Numbered from the stretch's first letter, positions 47,805-55,290 are shown. The stretch is 64,000 nt of DNA from Oscillospiraceae bacterium (GCA_015067615.1 SVMD01000005.1:62001-126000), one strand, 5' to 3'. Made by a program: numbers and translations. The notes: generated by a model not told the origin, from the sequence alone.

Positions 47805-48803
47805 ATGCAGGACAGACATATTATCAGCAAATATTTTGCCCCCCGGGGCACCAAGCGGATGTACGAGCTGGGCATGCAGCTGGGACAGCTGTATCTGGCA
47901 CCCGATGACAAGCTCATCGGCGTCATCGGCGATGCCGGTTCCGGCAAGTCCTCCCTGATCCGGGGCATGTTCCCGGGCCTGGAGCTGACCAACGACGATA
48001 ACGGTGTCTATGTGCGCCCCCTGCCCATCCTGGATCTGGTGGGCTTCGGCGGCGGTTTCGGCGGCATGGGCGGTATGGACTTCGGCGGCGCAAGCGGTTT
48101 CGGCGGCTTTGCCGGCTTCCACATGGCCGAGCCCCACACCTACCACCTGGATATCCGCTTTGAAAACGGCTTTACCGGCATGCGGGAGCTGGCCGATGCC
48201 ATTCAGGCGGCCATCCGCAAGGGCAAGCGGGTGGTTGTGGAGCATTTTGACCTGGTGTTCCCCCTGCTTGGTCTGAATGCGGACCTGCTCATCGGCGTGG
48301 GCGAGGAAGTGGTGCTGTCCCGGCCCACGGTCTTTGGCCCCGAACCGAAGCACATTGTGGCCATGGTCTACAAGTCCCTGCCCTTCCGCCTAATGAGCCA
48401 CACGGCGGAGGATCTGTGCGAGATGCTGCTGCCTCCGGAGGATCTGGAGCGCTGCGAGCATGATGATGTGATGAACGGCTTCGTCCTGTCCTTCCGGGAC
48501 CGTCCGCCCCAGATCGATCTGCGGGAGCTGGAAAAAAAGATGTTTGACATGATCGAGCAGGACCTGCCCGTGACCTATAAGGACGAAAATCACGTGACCA
48601 TCGGCCCCTACACCCACTACTGTACCGGCCCCCGGACCCATGTGAGCAGAACCGGCCAGATCAAGGACTTCCACCTGCTGTATCACTTCCTCCACGACCA
48701 GAAGAATAAGAAGTATATGCTGGTGGGCTGCGTGGGTCAGGCCAATCTGGAACGGCTCCGTGCTCTGGACAAGCGTATCGAAGAAGGACATCTGATTTTC
48801 TAA
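47805..48803 (+). CDS. P-loop protein of unknown function in the citramalate lyase locus
   Basis: 332 residues from the ATG at 47805 (AAGGAGTT ribosome site), 11 bases after citC. Walker A is GDAGSGKSS (residues 42-50). Residues 80-105 are a Gly/Phe/Met-rich insert (LVGFGGGFGGMGGMDFGGAS), likely flexible. The C-terminal half has YKDENHVTIGPYTHYCTGPRTHVSRTG, reminiscent of the alanyl-tRNA-synthetase-like second additional domain. No enzyme name is supported. Its place in an operon with the lyase-activating ligase suggests a helper for carrier-protein maturation or for the mutase, which is inference. Confidence 0.75.
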   Translation: MQDRHIISKYFAPRGTKRMYELGMQLGQLYLAPDDKLIGVIGDAGSGKSSLIRGMFPGLELTNDDNGVYVRPLPILDLVGFGGGFGGMGGMDFGGASGFGGFAGFHMAEPHTYHLDIRFENGFTGMRELADAIQAAIRKGKRVVVEHFDLVFPLLGLNADLLIGVGEEVVLSRPTVFGPEPKHIVAMVYKSLPFRLMSHTAEDLCEMLLPPEDLERCEHDDVMNGFVLSFRDRPPQIDLRELEKKMFDMIEQDLPVTYKDENHVTIGPYTHYCTGPRTHVSRTGQIKDFHLLYHFLHDQKNKKYMLVGCVGQANLERLRALDKRIEEGHLIF

Positions 48804-48815
48804 AAAAGAAATTGC

Positions 48816-48849
48816 AAGACCGCCTCCCGAACCAGGGAGGCGGTCTTGG
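48816..48849. terminator. Bidirectional terminator between the P-loop and pyrophosphatase genes
   Basis: Stem CAAGACCGCCTCCC (48816-48829) with GGGAGGCGGTCTTG (48836-48849). Confidence 0.88.
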
Positions 48850-48855
48850 TGTTTA

Positions 48856-49203
48856 TCAGGGAAGAACGATGTGGGTGTCGAAGAACTGTTCTTGAAAGGC
48901 CACGGCGTTAGCCATCTGTTCCCGGGAGAAGGTCATTCCCTCCGGGGCCACGATCAGCTTGTCCTCGCAGTCATCCTTCCGGACCGCGGCGCCGATGACC
49001 CTGCCCTCGAATTGCGTCAAAGGGACCGATACACCCAGAATATAGGCGTCCTGATCCTCGCCGTCTCCGGCGGGGACACCGGGAAGATAGCCGTAGTTTA
49101 CCGGGTAGATCAGCCCCTTGTGGTCATAGCCAATGGGCCTGTCCACAACTACATGCACCTTCTGCCCCAGAAAGCGGCGGAGAATGGAAGCGCGACTGTC
49201 CAT
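48856..49203 (-). CDS. Small inorganic pyrophosphatase-family protein
   Basis: 115 residues, shorter than the 170-180 of full family I pyrophosphatases. The core is visible: YPVNYGYLPG, GDGEDQDAYILGV (Asp-rich metal site) and RVIGAAVRKDDCEDKLIVAPEG. A group of compact clostridial proteins like this exists. It may hydrolyse pyrophosphate or act on another phosphoanhydride; the missing C-terminal region makes full activity uncertain. Monocistronic, with a strong terminator; ribosome site AAGGAGG. Confidence 0.85.
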   Translation of the reverse strand: MDSRASILRRFLGQKVHVVVDRPIGYDHKGLIYPVNYGYLPGVPAGDGEDQDAYILGVSVPLTQFEGRVIGAAVRKDDCEDKLIVAPEGMTFSREQMANAVAFQEQFFDTHIVLP

Positions 49204-49291
49204 AGTCGATCCCTCCTTTATGTGTCCATTCTAAGGGGGAAAACAGGAAAAAGCAAGCGCTTATAGGCCATGGCAGGAATTAACATTTTTC

Positions 49292-49320
49292 TTGCAATCA
49301 GGGAAATCATCATGTATAAT
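49292..49320 (+). promoter_or_regulatory. Promoter upstream of a possible structured RNA
   Basis: TTGCAA (49292-49297), 17-bp spacer, TATAAT (49315-49320). No reading frame with a ribosome site follows within the next 200 bases. Confidence 0.7.
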
Positions 49321-49330
49321 CCACTTGCAG

Positions 49331-49402
49331 CAAAACCGGTCGCCCTGTGGCGGCCTTTGTTATTGCCCGGCGTTCGAACTGCCGGATAAAAAAGCGGTTT
49401 TG
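49331..49402 (+). ncRNA. Candidate three-way-junction RNA
   Basis: Just after the promoter at 49292, CAAAACCG (49331-49338) and CGGTTTTG (49395-49402) close an outer 8-bp stem. Inside are stem GTCGCC (49339-49344) with GGCGGC (49349-49354) and stem CCGGC (49367-49371) with GCCGG (49381-49385). A GC hairpin (GGGC/GCCC, near 49423-49438) follows. It could be a small RNA or the leader element of the downstream esterase operon. No known riboswitch core is recognised. Confidence 0.35.
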
Positions 49403-49510
49403 GCCAATATGACTTTCCGGGGCGGACAGTTCTGCCCGGGTGCGGACATTTCTTCGTCATATTATTGGGAAATTCCTTGAAAAATGACCATGTTTTGGCA
49501 TTTTTACAAG

Positions 49511-49539
49511 TTGACAATTGGAAAAGGGCGGTTTATACT
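49511..49539 (+). promoter_or_regulatory. Promoter of the esterase-ATP-grasp operon
   Basis: TTGACA (49511-49516), exact 17-bp spacer, TATACT (49534-49539); near consensus. Confidence 0.85.
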
Positions 49540-49586
49540 TATTATAATCCGCCTTAGACTATCTGGTTTATGGAGGACAACAGAAA

Positions 49587-50342
49587 ATGGTAAAAAAGTG
49601 GAACGTGATGATTCCCAAGCTTTCCGGTGACAAGCCCCGGAAGGCCTATGTATACCTGCCGGATTCCTACGCAAAGAATCCCCAGAAGCGTTACCCTGTT
49701 ATGTATATGTTCGACGGACACAACGTCTTTTTTGACGAGGATGCCACCTTCGGCAAGTCCTGGAACATGAACAAATACATGGTCGAATCCAAAAAGGAAC
49801 TGATCATCGTGGGCATCGAGTGCAACCACGAGGGCAACAAGCGCCTGGTTGAGTACGCGCCCTTCGCCTATACCAATGTGGAGCACGGCAAAATCAAGGG
49901 CAAGGGAAGCGTGACCCTGAACTGGATCGTCAATTACCTGAAGCCCTATATCGACAAGGAGTACCGGACCCTGCCGGACCGGAAGAATACCATCATCGCC
50001 GGTTCCTCCATGGGCGGCCTCATTGCCCTGTATGGTGTCACGGTGTACAACCATGTGTTCCAGCGGGGCGCCTGCTTAAGCCCCAGCCTCTGGGTGGACC
50101 CCGGCAAGGTGCTGGAAATGATTGCCCGGGCCCACATCAACCGGGACACCACCATCTACATGGACTACGGCGAGCTGGAAATGGGTAACCATCCGGAAAA
50201 CCAGAGCGCAGTGCTGTCCACAGCCTACCTGCTGCTTACCAAGCGGGTGAATCTGACCATGCGCATCGTCCCCGGCGGCAACCATTCCGAAGCCAGCTGG
50301 GAAAAGCAGGTCCCCATCTTCATGGAATGCCTGGGCCTGTAA
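49587..50342 (+). CDS. Alpha/beta-hydrolase esterase (Fes/EstD-like)
   Basis: 251 residues. Nucleophile elbow GSSMGG (about residue 134), YPVMYMFDGHNVFF oxyanion strand and a late GGNHSEASW carrying the catalytic His. The family includes enterochelin-type and esterase D-like hydrolases. No signal peptide, so cytosolic. Ribosome site GGAGGACA. It is first of three genes: two esterases and an ATP-grasp ligase. Substrate unknown. Confidence 0.88.
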   Translation: MVKKWNVMIPKLSGDKPRKAYVYLPDSYAKNPQKRYPVMYMFDGHNVFFDEDATFGKSWNMNKYMVESKKELIIVGIECNHEGNKRLVEYAPFAYTNVEHGKIKGKGSVTLNWIVNYLKPYIDKEYRTLPDRKNTIIAGSSMGGLIALYGVTVYNHVFQRGACLSPSLWVDPGKVLEMIARAHINRDTTIYMDYGELEMGNHPENQSAVLSTAYLLLTKRVNLTMRIVPGGNHSEASWEKQVPIFMECLGL

Positions 50343-50381
50343 TTTTAGTTTAGAATTTAATTTATTTTTAGGAGAGTTAGA

Positions 50382-51119
50382 ATGGAAGTACGTTACGAAA
50401 AGCACTGGAGCGGCCACCTGAACCGCTTCATGGAGTATAAGATCTACGGCCACAGCGGCCGTCCTGTCCTGTTCATTCCCTGCCAGGCAGGCCGGTTCTG
50501 GGACTTCGAGGGCTTCAACATGGACAAGACCTGGGCACCCTGGATCGAGTCCGGTGAGGTGATGGTGTTCTCCTGCGACTCCATCGACAACGAAGCCTGG
50601 GCAGCTCTGGGCGCTGACAAGCGCTGGCGCATCGAGAATCACGAGAAGTGGTTCAACTACATCACCACCGAGCTGGTGCCCGCCATCCAGTACCACTCCG
50701 GCCGCTACGACATCATGACCTTCGGCGCTTCCATGGGCGCTATGCACGCAGCCAACCTGTACTACCGCCGTCCCGACCTGTTCAATTCCTTCTTCGCCAT
50801 CTCCGGCCTGTATGACAACAAGGAATTCTTCGGCGACTACTGCGACGACCTGGTGTACAACAACTGCCCCGTGTTCTATCTGCCCAACCTGCCCCAGGAC
50901 CATTTCTACATGGATATGTACCGCAATCACAAGACCCTGGTGGTCATCGGCCAGGGTGCCTGGGAGGACGCTCTGCTGCCCTCCACCCGCCAGCTGGATA
51001 CCATCTGCTGCCAGAAGGGCATTCCCACCCGGTTTGAGTACTGGGGCCATGATGTGAACCACGACTGGCCCTGGTGGCACAAGATGGTGCCCACCTACCT
51101 GCCCTGGCTGCTGGGTTAA
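50382..51119 (+). CDS. Second alpha/beta-hydrolase (esterase-like)
   Basis: 245 residues. Nucleophile elbow GASMGA (about residue 124) after IMTF, PVLFIPCQAGRFWDF near the start, and the catalytic His in WGHDVNHDWPWW. It belongs to the esterase/PHB depolymerase-like group. Only 39 bases after the first esterase, with GGAGAG. Codons are more strongly biased than in most neighbours, suggesting high expression. The two esterases are only distantly similar, so they probably act on different bonds. Substrate unknown. Confidence 0.87.
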   Translation: MEVRYEKHWSGHLNRFMEYKIYGHSGRPVLFIPCQAGRFWDFEGFNMDKTWAPWIESGEVMVFSCDSIDNEAWAALGADKRWRIENHEKWFNYITTELVPAIQYHSGRYDIMTFGASMGAMHAANLYYRRPDLFNSFFAISGLYDNKEFFGDYCDDLVYNNCPVFYLPNLPQDHFYMDMYRNHKTLVVIGQGAWEDALLPSTRQLDTICCQKGIPTRFEYWGHDVNHDWPWWHKMVPTYLPWLLG

Positions 51120-51120
51120 A

Positions 51121-51222
51121 GCCCTGGCTCTCCCTCCGGGAGAGCTGTCAGCAAAGCTGACTGAGAGGGCCCTCTCCGTCACGGCATACGCCGTGCCACC
51201 TCTCCCAAAGGGAGAGGCAAGA
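51121..51222. repeat. Partial class A repeat core without inverted ends
   Basis: Contains CTCTCCCTCCGGGAGAGC, a GACTGAGAGGG stretch, CACGGC facing GCCGTG and CCTCTCCCAAAGGGAGAGG, as in the class A cores, but lacks the TAAATTATCGTTTAG ends. It lies inside the esterase-ATP-grasp operon. The remaining 48 bases up to the next gene are AT-rich leader. Confidence 0.7.
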
Positions 51223-51270
51223 AGCTGGTTTTATTTCAATATATTTCTATAGAAAAGGAGCGAAATTCCA

Positions 51271-52467
51271 ATGAAAAATTTCGTATTTATCTCCCCCAAT
51301 TTCCCTCTGACCTACTGGAAGTTCTGCCGTGAGCTGAAGAACAACGGCATGCGTGTTCTGGGCATCGGTGACTGCCCCTACGACGATCTGCTGCAGGAGC
51401 TGAAGGACTCCATGCACGAGTACTACAAGGTCTCCTCTCTGGAGAACAACGATGAAGTGTTCAAGGCCGTGGCCTTCTTCTCCTTCAAGTACGGCAAGAT
51501 CGACTGGCTGGAATCCAACAATGAGTACTGGCTGATGCGTGACGCCTGGCTGCGTACCGAGTTCAACATCACCACCGGTCCTAAGCTGGACGAGATGGAC
51601 AAGATCAAGTTCAAGTCCGCCATGAAGGAGTACTACCACAAGGCCGGTCTGCCCACCGCCCGCTACCACCTGGTGGAGGGTCTGGAGGACGCTCTGGAGT
51701 TTGCCCATATGGTCGGCTATCCCGTGGTCGTGAAGCCCGACAACGGCGTCGGTGCCAACAATACCTACAAGCTGAAGTCCGATGAGGATGTCCAGTGGTT
51801 CATCGACACCAAGGACGACAATGTCTACATCATGGAAGAGTTCGTCAACGGCTATGTCCAGACCTACGACGGCATCGTGGACTCCCAGGGCAATGTGCTG
51901 TTTGAGTCCGGCAACATCACCCCCCTGTCCCTGATGGACATCGTCAACGGCGGCGGTGACTCCGTGTACTACCTGGTCAAGGAGATCCCCGAGAAGGTCC
52001 GCCAGGCAGGTCTTGCCACCATCAAGTCCTTCGGCGTCAAGAGCCGCTTCGTCCACCTGGAGTTCTTCATCCTGAATGAGGACCAGGAGGGTCTGGGCAA
52101 GAAGGGCGACGTGCTGGGCCTGGAGGTCAATATGCGTCCCGCCGGCGGCTACACCCCCGAGATGTACAACTACTCCCAGCAGACCGACGTGTACAAGATC
52201 TGGGCTGACATGATCGCCTTCGACTACAACACCAAGTCCATCGGTCAGCGCTTCTGGACTGCTTTCTACTCCCGCCGGGACGGCAAGCAGTACAAGTTCG
52301 ATGACTACGAGATCATGAGCCGCTACGGCCACAAGCTGGTCATGTGGGGCCGTATCCCCGAGGCTCTGTCCGGCGCCATGGCCAACCAGATGTACGTGGG
52401 CAACTTCGACACCGAGGAAGAGATGTTCGCCTTCTACGCCGACATGGCCGCTACCTACGAGAACTAA
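51271..52467 (+). CDS. ATP-grasp domain protein
   Basis: 398 residues. ATP-grasp fold: MEEFVNGYVQTYDGIV (substrate/ATP strand), VVVKPDNGVGANNTYKL (the Lys and Gly-rich loop), FVHLEFFILN (Glu) and LGLEVNMRPAGGYTPEM (metal-binding Glu/Asn). Closest in style to carbamoyl phosphate synthase-like or biotin carboxylase-like ligases that join a carboxylate to an amine or thiol. Third gene of the esterase cassette (ribosome site AAAAGGAG); strongly biased codons. Product unknown. Confidence 0.88.
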   Translation: MKNFVFISPNFPLTYWKFCRELKNNGMRVLGIGDCPYDDLLQELKDSMHEYYKVSSLENNDEVFKAVAFFSFKYGKIDWLESNNEYWLMRDAWLRTEFNITTGPKLDEMDKIKFKSAMKEYYHKAGLPTARYHLVEGLEDALEFAHMVGYPVVVKPDNGVGANNTYKLKSDEDVQWFIDTKDDNVYIMEEFVNGYVQTYDGIVDSQGNVLFESGNITPLSLMDIVNGGGDSVYYLVKEIPEKVRQAGLATIKSFGVKSRFVHLEFFILNEDQEGLGKKGDVLGLEVNMRPAGGYTPEMYNYSQQTDVYKIWADMIAFDYNTKSIGQRFWTAFYSRRDGKQYKFDDYEIMSRYGHKLVMWGRIPEALSGAMANQMYVGNFDTEEEMFAFYADMAATYEN

Positions 52468-52478
52468 GCTACATAGTA

Positions 52479-52510
52479 AAACAGCGCAGAGCGAAAGCTC
52501 TGCGCTGTTT
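52479..52510 (+). terminator. Terminator after the ATP-grasp gene
   Basis: Stem AAACAGCGCAGAGC (52479-52492) with GCTCTGCGCTGTTT (52497-52510), GAAA tetraloop. Confidence 0.9.
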
Positions 52511-52532
52511 ATGCTTGAAGTTGTTGAAAAGC

Positions 52533-52701
52533 TAAATTATCGTTTAGCTTACTAACTACACACTAACGTAGGGCGGGGGCTTGCCCCCGCCGGCGGTACA
52601 ATGTTACGAATTCACCTAACTTCAGGCGAATTCGGTGGTGCCTGCTGTCGGCGGGGGCGAGCCCCCGCCCTACCGTACATGGTAACGTAAACGATAATTT
52701 A
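52533..52701. repeat. Intergenic inverted-end repeat, class B core
   Basis: Ends TAAATTATCGTTTAG (52533) and TAAACGATAATTTA (52688-52701). The core carries GGGCGGGGGCTTGCCCCCGC near the left, an outer inverted copy near 52650-52672, and CACTAACGTAGGGCGG. Almost identical to the copy at 59973. Its right end supplies the stop codon of the minus-strand gene. Confidence 0.85.
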
Positions 52702-53580
52702 CATTTCCTCCCGGTGAATGGACCGTTCCGAATCAAAGCCCTCGGGGTAACGCTTTTTCAGCTTATCGATATTCGCCTGGAAGATATCGTCCAAATCCAT
52801 ATCCAGGGCGGTTGCGGTTTCTGCCAGGTACCAGGCGATGTCACCCAACTCTTTGGCAAGTTTCTCTTTATCCAGTTCATGACCCTGGGCCAGCCACTTC
52901 TTCACAATGTCGATGGCCTCGCCGCTTTCGCCGCAGAGCCCCATGACACCATTGATCAGCACGTCTTTTTTATCCAGCGCTGGGTTCAGGGTGGTCATGG
53001 CAAGCCTTTGGTAGTCACTTACAGTCAGCAGGTCTTTTCCGGGATTTCGGATCTCGTAATTCTCGGCATCAAAAGCCACACCGTGCTTGGTGTATTTCCC
53101 ATAGCTGGTTCCTGTGTGGGTCATGCCCGCTTTGCGCATGACAGCGCCGGAGCCACCGTTTTCAGACATGTGGTCCACCAGGATCCGGGCAATGTCCATT
53201 TCCTCGAATGCGAAGCGGATCACAGCCTTCAGGGCCTCCGTAGCATAGCCCCGGTTCCAGTGGGGCTTGCCGATCATGTACACAAAGCTGCAGGAGCTGT
53301 CCTCCTCGTTGAAGCGGAGCAGGTCGATGAGGCCGATCAGCACATCGTCCTCCTTCCGGGCGATGCCCCAACGGTAGAACCGGCCGCTTTCATAGCGCTC
53401 CAGGGCCCCTTCCAGACTCTGACGGCTCTGCTCCATGCTTTCGTGGGGATCGAAGAGCATGTAGCGGCTCACATCCTCACTTCCGAAAAGCGAAGCGTTG
53501 TATTCCGGCAGGTCCTCCATGCGCAGTCTGCGCAAAATCAGCCGGGGTGTTTTGATGGGGTGAAACGGTGCGTAGCGCAT
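52699..53580 (-). CDS. GNAT-MazG fusion protein
   Basis: 293 residues from the ATG at 53580 (GAGAGG ribosome site). Residues 1-175 are a RimJ/RimL-type GNAT (TPRLILRRLRMEDLPEY, IGKPHWNRGYATEALKAVI, SGAVMRKAGM). Residues about 190-285 are a MazG-like nucleotide pyrophosphohydrolase: LCGESGEAIDIVKKWL, then EKLAKELGDIAWYLAET with the ExxE and ExxD metal motifs. The chain could join acetylation with NTP housecleaning; no such bifunctional role is known to me. Its stop codon is inside the neighbouring repeat's inverted end. Co-transcribed behind the O6-alkylguanine transferase gene (11-base gap). Confidence 0.87.
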   Translation of the reverse strand: MRYAPFHPIKTPRLILRRLRMEDLPEYNASLFGSEDVSRYMLFDPHESMEQSRQSLEGALERYESGRFYRWGIARKEDDVLIGLIDLLRFNEEDSSCSFVYMIGKPHWNRGYATEALKAVIRFAFEEMDIARILVDHMSENGGSGAVMRKAGMTHTGTSYGKYTKHGVAFDAENYEIRNPGKDLLTVSDYQRLAMTTLNPALDKKDVLINGVMGLCGESGEAIDIVKKWLAQGHELDKEKLAKELGDIAWYLAETATALDMDLDDIFQANIDKLKKRYPEGFDSERSIHREEM

Positions 53581-53591
53581 ATCAATACCTC

Positions 53592-54071
53592 TCATTGTGT
53601 GAAGTGAATGCCTTCGTGGCAGAGGAGCCATCTTTTCCTGTCAAGCCCTGCGGAAAAACCGGTGAGTCGTTCTCCTGCCCCCAGACAGCGGTGGCAGGGG
53701 ATGAGGATGAGAATGGGATTTTTCCCAAGAGCCTGGCCCACCGCCTGGGCGGACATTTTGGGTCCAAGCTGCCCGGCAAGGGCACCGTAGGTTGTGGCTT
53801 TGCCATAGGGAACGGTCTGCAGAAGCTCCCATACCCGGCGCTGAAAGGGCGTCCCGAAAGGGGCGAGGGGGAAATCGATTTCCCGGGGATTGCCGGAGAA
53901 ATAATCATCCAGCCAGCGCTTCGCAGAGTTGAAAATGGCTAAATCCTCCCGGCATGGATCAGCTGCCGGCTCCGGTTCCCGGTCCCCGAGCCACAGCCCT
54001 GTAAGGGCGGTGCCGTCGGAGGTCAGACGCAGGGGACCGATGGGGGAGTGGTAAAGGGTGAAACAGGTCAT
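53592..54071 (-). CDS. ogt: Methylated-DNA-protein-cysteine methyltransferase
   Basis: 159 residues from the ATG at 54071 (AAAGGAG 6 bases upstream). The alkyl-acceptor motif is IPCHRCLG (Cys in PCHR), with the helix-turn-helix PYGKATTYGALAGQLG and the FQRRVWELLQTVP strand. It removes O6-alkyl groups from guanine by transferring them to its own Cys. First in a two-gene operon with the GNAT-MazG gene. Confidence 0.95.
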   Translation of the reverse strand: MTCFTLYHSPIGPLRLTSDGTALTGLWLGDREPEPAADPCREDLAIFNSAKRWLDDYFSGNPREIDFPLAPFGTPFQRRVWELLQTVPYGKATTYGALAGQLGPKMSAQAVGQALGKNPILILIPCHRCLGAGERLTGFSAGLDRKRWLLCHEGIHFTQ

Positions 54072-54098
54072 AGGCGGCTCCTTTTGTTGCTTGTGTCC

Positions 54099-54127
54099 AT
54101 TATACATAGCGGATTTTGACTTGTCTA
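54099..54127 (-). promoter_or_regulatory. Promoter of the ogt operon
   Basis: Minus strand TAGACA (54127-54122), 17-bp spacer, TATAAT (54104-54099). Confidence 0.75.
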
Positions 54128-54142
54128 TAGCGATTTCCCATC

Positions 54143-54171
54143 TTGATTCTTTTGAAATACTGGGCTATAAT
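54143..54171 (+). promoter_or_regulatory. Promoter of the DUF3737 gene
   Basis: TTGATT (54143-54148), 17-bp spacer, TATAAT (54166-54171). It rules out the in-frame start at 54143. Confidence 0.8.
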
Positions 54172-54208
54172 GTGGAAGAAATACATAAAAAAGGAGAAAG
54201 TACCGAAA

Positions 54209-55057
54209 ATGCGTAAGGAAATTTTTGGAAAAACCTTTGATGAAGAGCGTGCGCTGTACAACCTGACAGCTGCCGATGTGATAGATTGTGTGTTTGCCGG
54301 TCCTGCCGACGGTGAATCCGTGCTGAAGGAGGCCCGGGATGTGAGCCTGGAGAACTGCCGGTTTTCTCTCCGGTATCCCCTGTGGCATGTCCAGGGCTTT
54401 AAGATCCACGATTCCAAAATGGATGAGCTGACCCGGGCTGCCATCTGGTACAGCCACGACGGCGTCATCAGCGACAGCGATTTGGGTGGTATCAAGGCCG
54501 TCCGGGAGTGCAGCAACATTAAGATCAGTGACTGCACCATCACCTCGGAGGAATTCGGCTGGAAGTGCGACAATATTTCCATTTCCGACAGCACCCTGAA
54601 GGCTCAGTATGTGTTCCTGGACAGCAAGAACGTAACGCTGGACAAGGTGAAGATGTCCGGCAAGTATTCCTTCCAGTACATGGAGAACCTGACCATCCGC
54701 AACTCCGTGCTGGATACCAAGGATGCCTTCTGGCACAGCAAGAACGTCACTGTTTACGACAGCGTGGTGAAGGGAGAGTACCTGGCCTGGTTCTCCGAGG
54801 GCCTGACCCTGGTGAACTGCAAGATCAGCGGCACCCAGCCCCTGTGCTACTGCAAGGACCTGAAGCTGATTAACTGCACCATGGAAAACTGTGACCTGGC
54901 CTTCGAGTATTCCGACGTGGAAGCCACCGTCACCGGCCATGTGGACTCCATTAAGAATCCCCGCTCCGGTTCCATCACCGTGGATTCCGTGGGCGAGGTC
55001 ATCATGGAGGATGCTGTCATGGAATGCACCGGCGAAGTGATCGTCCGGGAGGTATAA
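54209..55057 (+). CDS. DUF3737-family right-handed beta-helix protein
   Basis: 282 residues from the ATG at 54209 (AAGGAGAA). Starts MRKEIFGKTFDEERALYNLT, the DUF3737 signature, followed by about nine beta-helix turns of the type VSLENCRFSLRY, IKISDCTITSEEFGWKC, LTLVNCKISG, LKLINCTMENCDL. No signal peptide. The family is common in Firmicutes and Bacteroidetes and has no established function; surface- or sugar-related roles are suggested only by the fold. Confidence 0.9.
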   Translation: MRKEIFGKTFDEERALYNLTAADVIDCVFAGPADGESVLKEARDVSLENCRFSLRYPLWHVQGFKIHDSKMDELTRAAIWYSHDGVISDSDLGGIKAVRECSNIKISDCTITSEEFGWKCDNISISDSTLKAQYVFLDSKNVTLDKVKMSGKYSFQYMENLTIRNSVLDTKDAFWHSKNVTVYDSVVKGEYLAWFSEGLTLVNCKISGTQPLCYCKDLKLINCTMENCDLAFEYSDVEATVTGHVDSIKNPRSGSITVDSVGEVIMEDAVMECTGEVIVREV

Positions 55058-55110
55058 GTTATCCCATTCGCCCCTCCGGCAGGAGGGGCGAAAAAAGTTT
55101 AAATTGGTAC

Positions 55111-55139
55111 TTGACAAAATCGCAATTATCCTATATAAT
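55111..55139 (+). promoter_or_regulatory. Promoter of tRNA-Asp
   Basis: TTGACA (55111-55116), exact 17-bp spacer, TATAAT (55134-55139): full consensus, as expected for a stable RNA. Confidence 0.92.
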
Positions 55140-55160
55140 CAGCCATGTTCTGAGGAACAT

Positions 55161-55237
55161 GGCCCTGTGGTGCAGTCGGTTAGCACGCCAGCCTGTCACG
55201 CTGGAGGTCGACGGTTCGAGTCCGTTCGGGGTCGCCA
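55161..55237 (+). tRNA. tRNA-Asp (anticodon GTC)
   Basis: A 77-nt cloverleaf: acceptor GGCCCTG (55161-55167) pairs with CGGGGTC (55227-55233); anticodon stem CCAGC/GCTGG encloses the loop CTGTCAC with anticodon GTC at 55195-55197; the T arm has TTCGAGT; the 3' CCA is encoded (55235-55237). The acceptor stem contains two G-T wobble pairs (positions 2-71 and 6-67), unusual but acceptable. Confidence 0.97.
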
Positions 55238-55278
55238 AATAAAAAACGCCATCCATCCGGATGGCGTTTTTTATTTGG
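55238..55278 (+). terminator. Terminator of tRNA-Asp
   Basis: A long stem with core AACGCCATCC facing GGATGGCGTT, extended on both sides by A/T pairs, then a T-rich tail. Confidence 0.9.
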
Positions 55279-55290
55279 CAATTTGAGGAG

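Noticed and set aside
52553-52690. A CRISPR-like array in the GC-rich repeated segments
   Set aside because: The repeats are single inverted units about 170 bp long, spread between genes, with no regular direct repeats or spacers and no cas genes.
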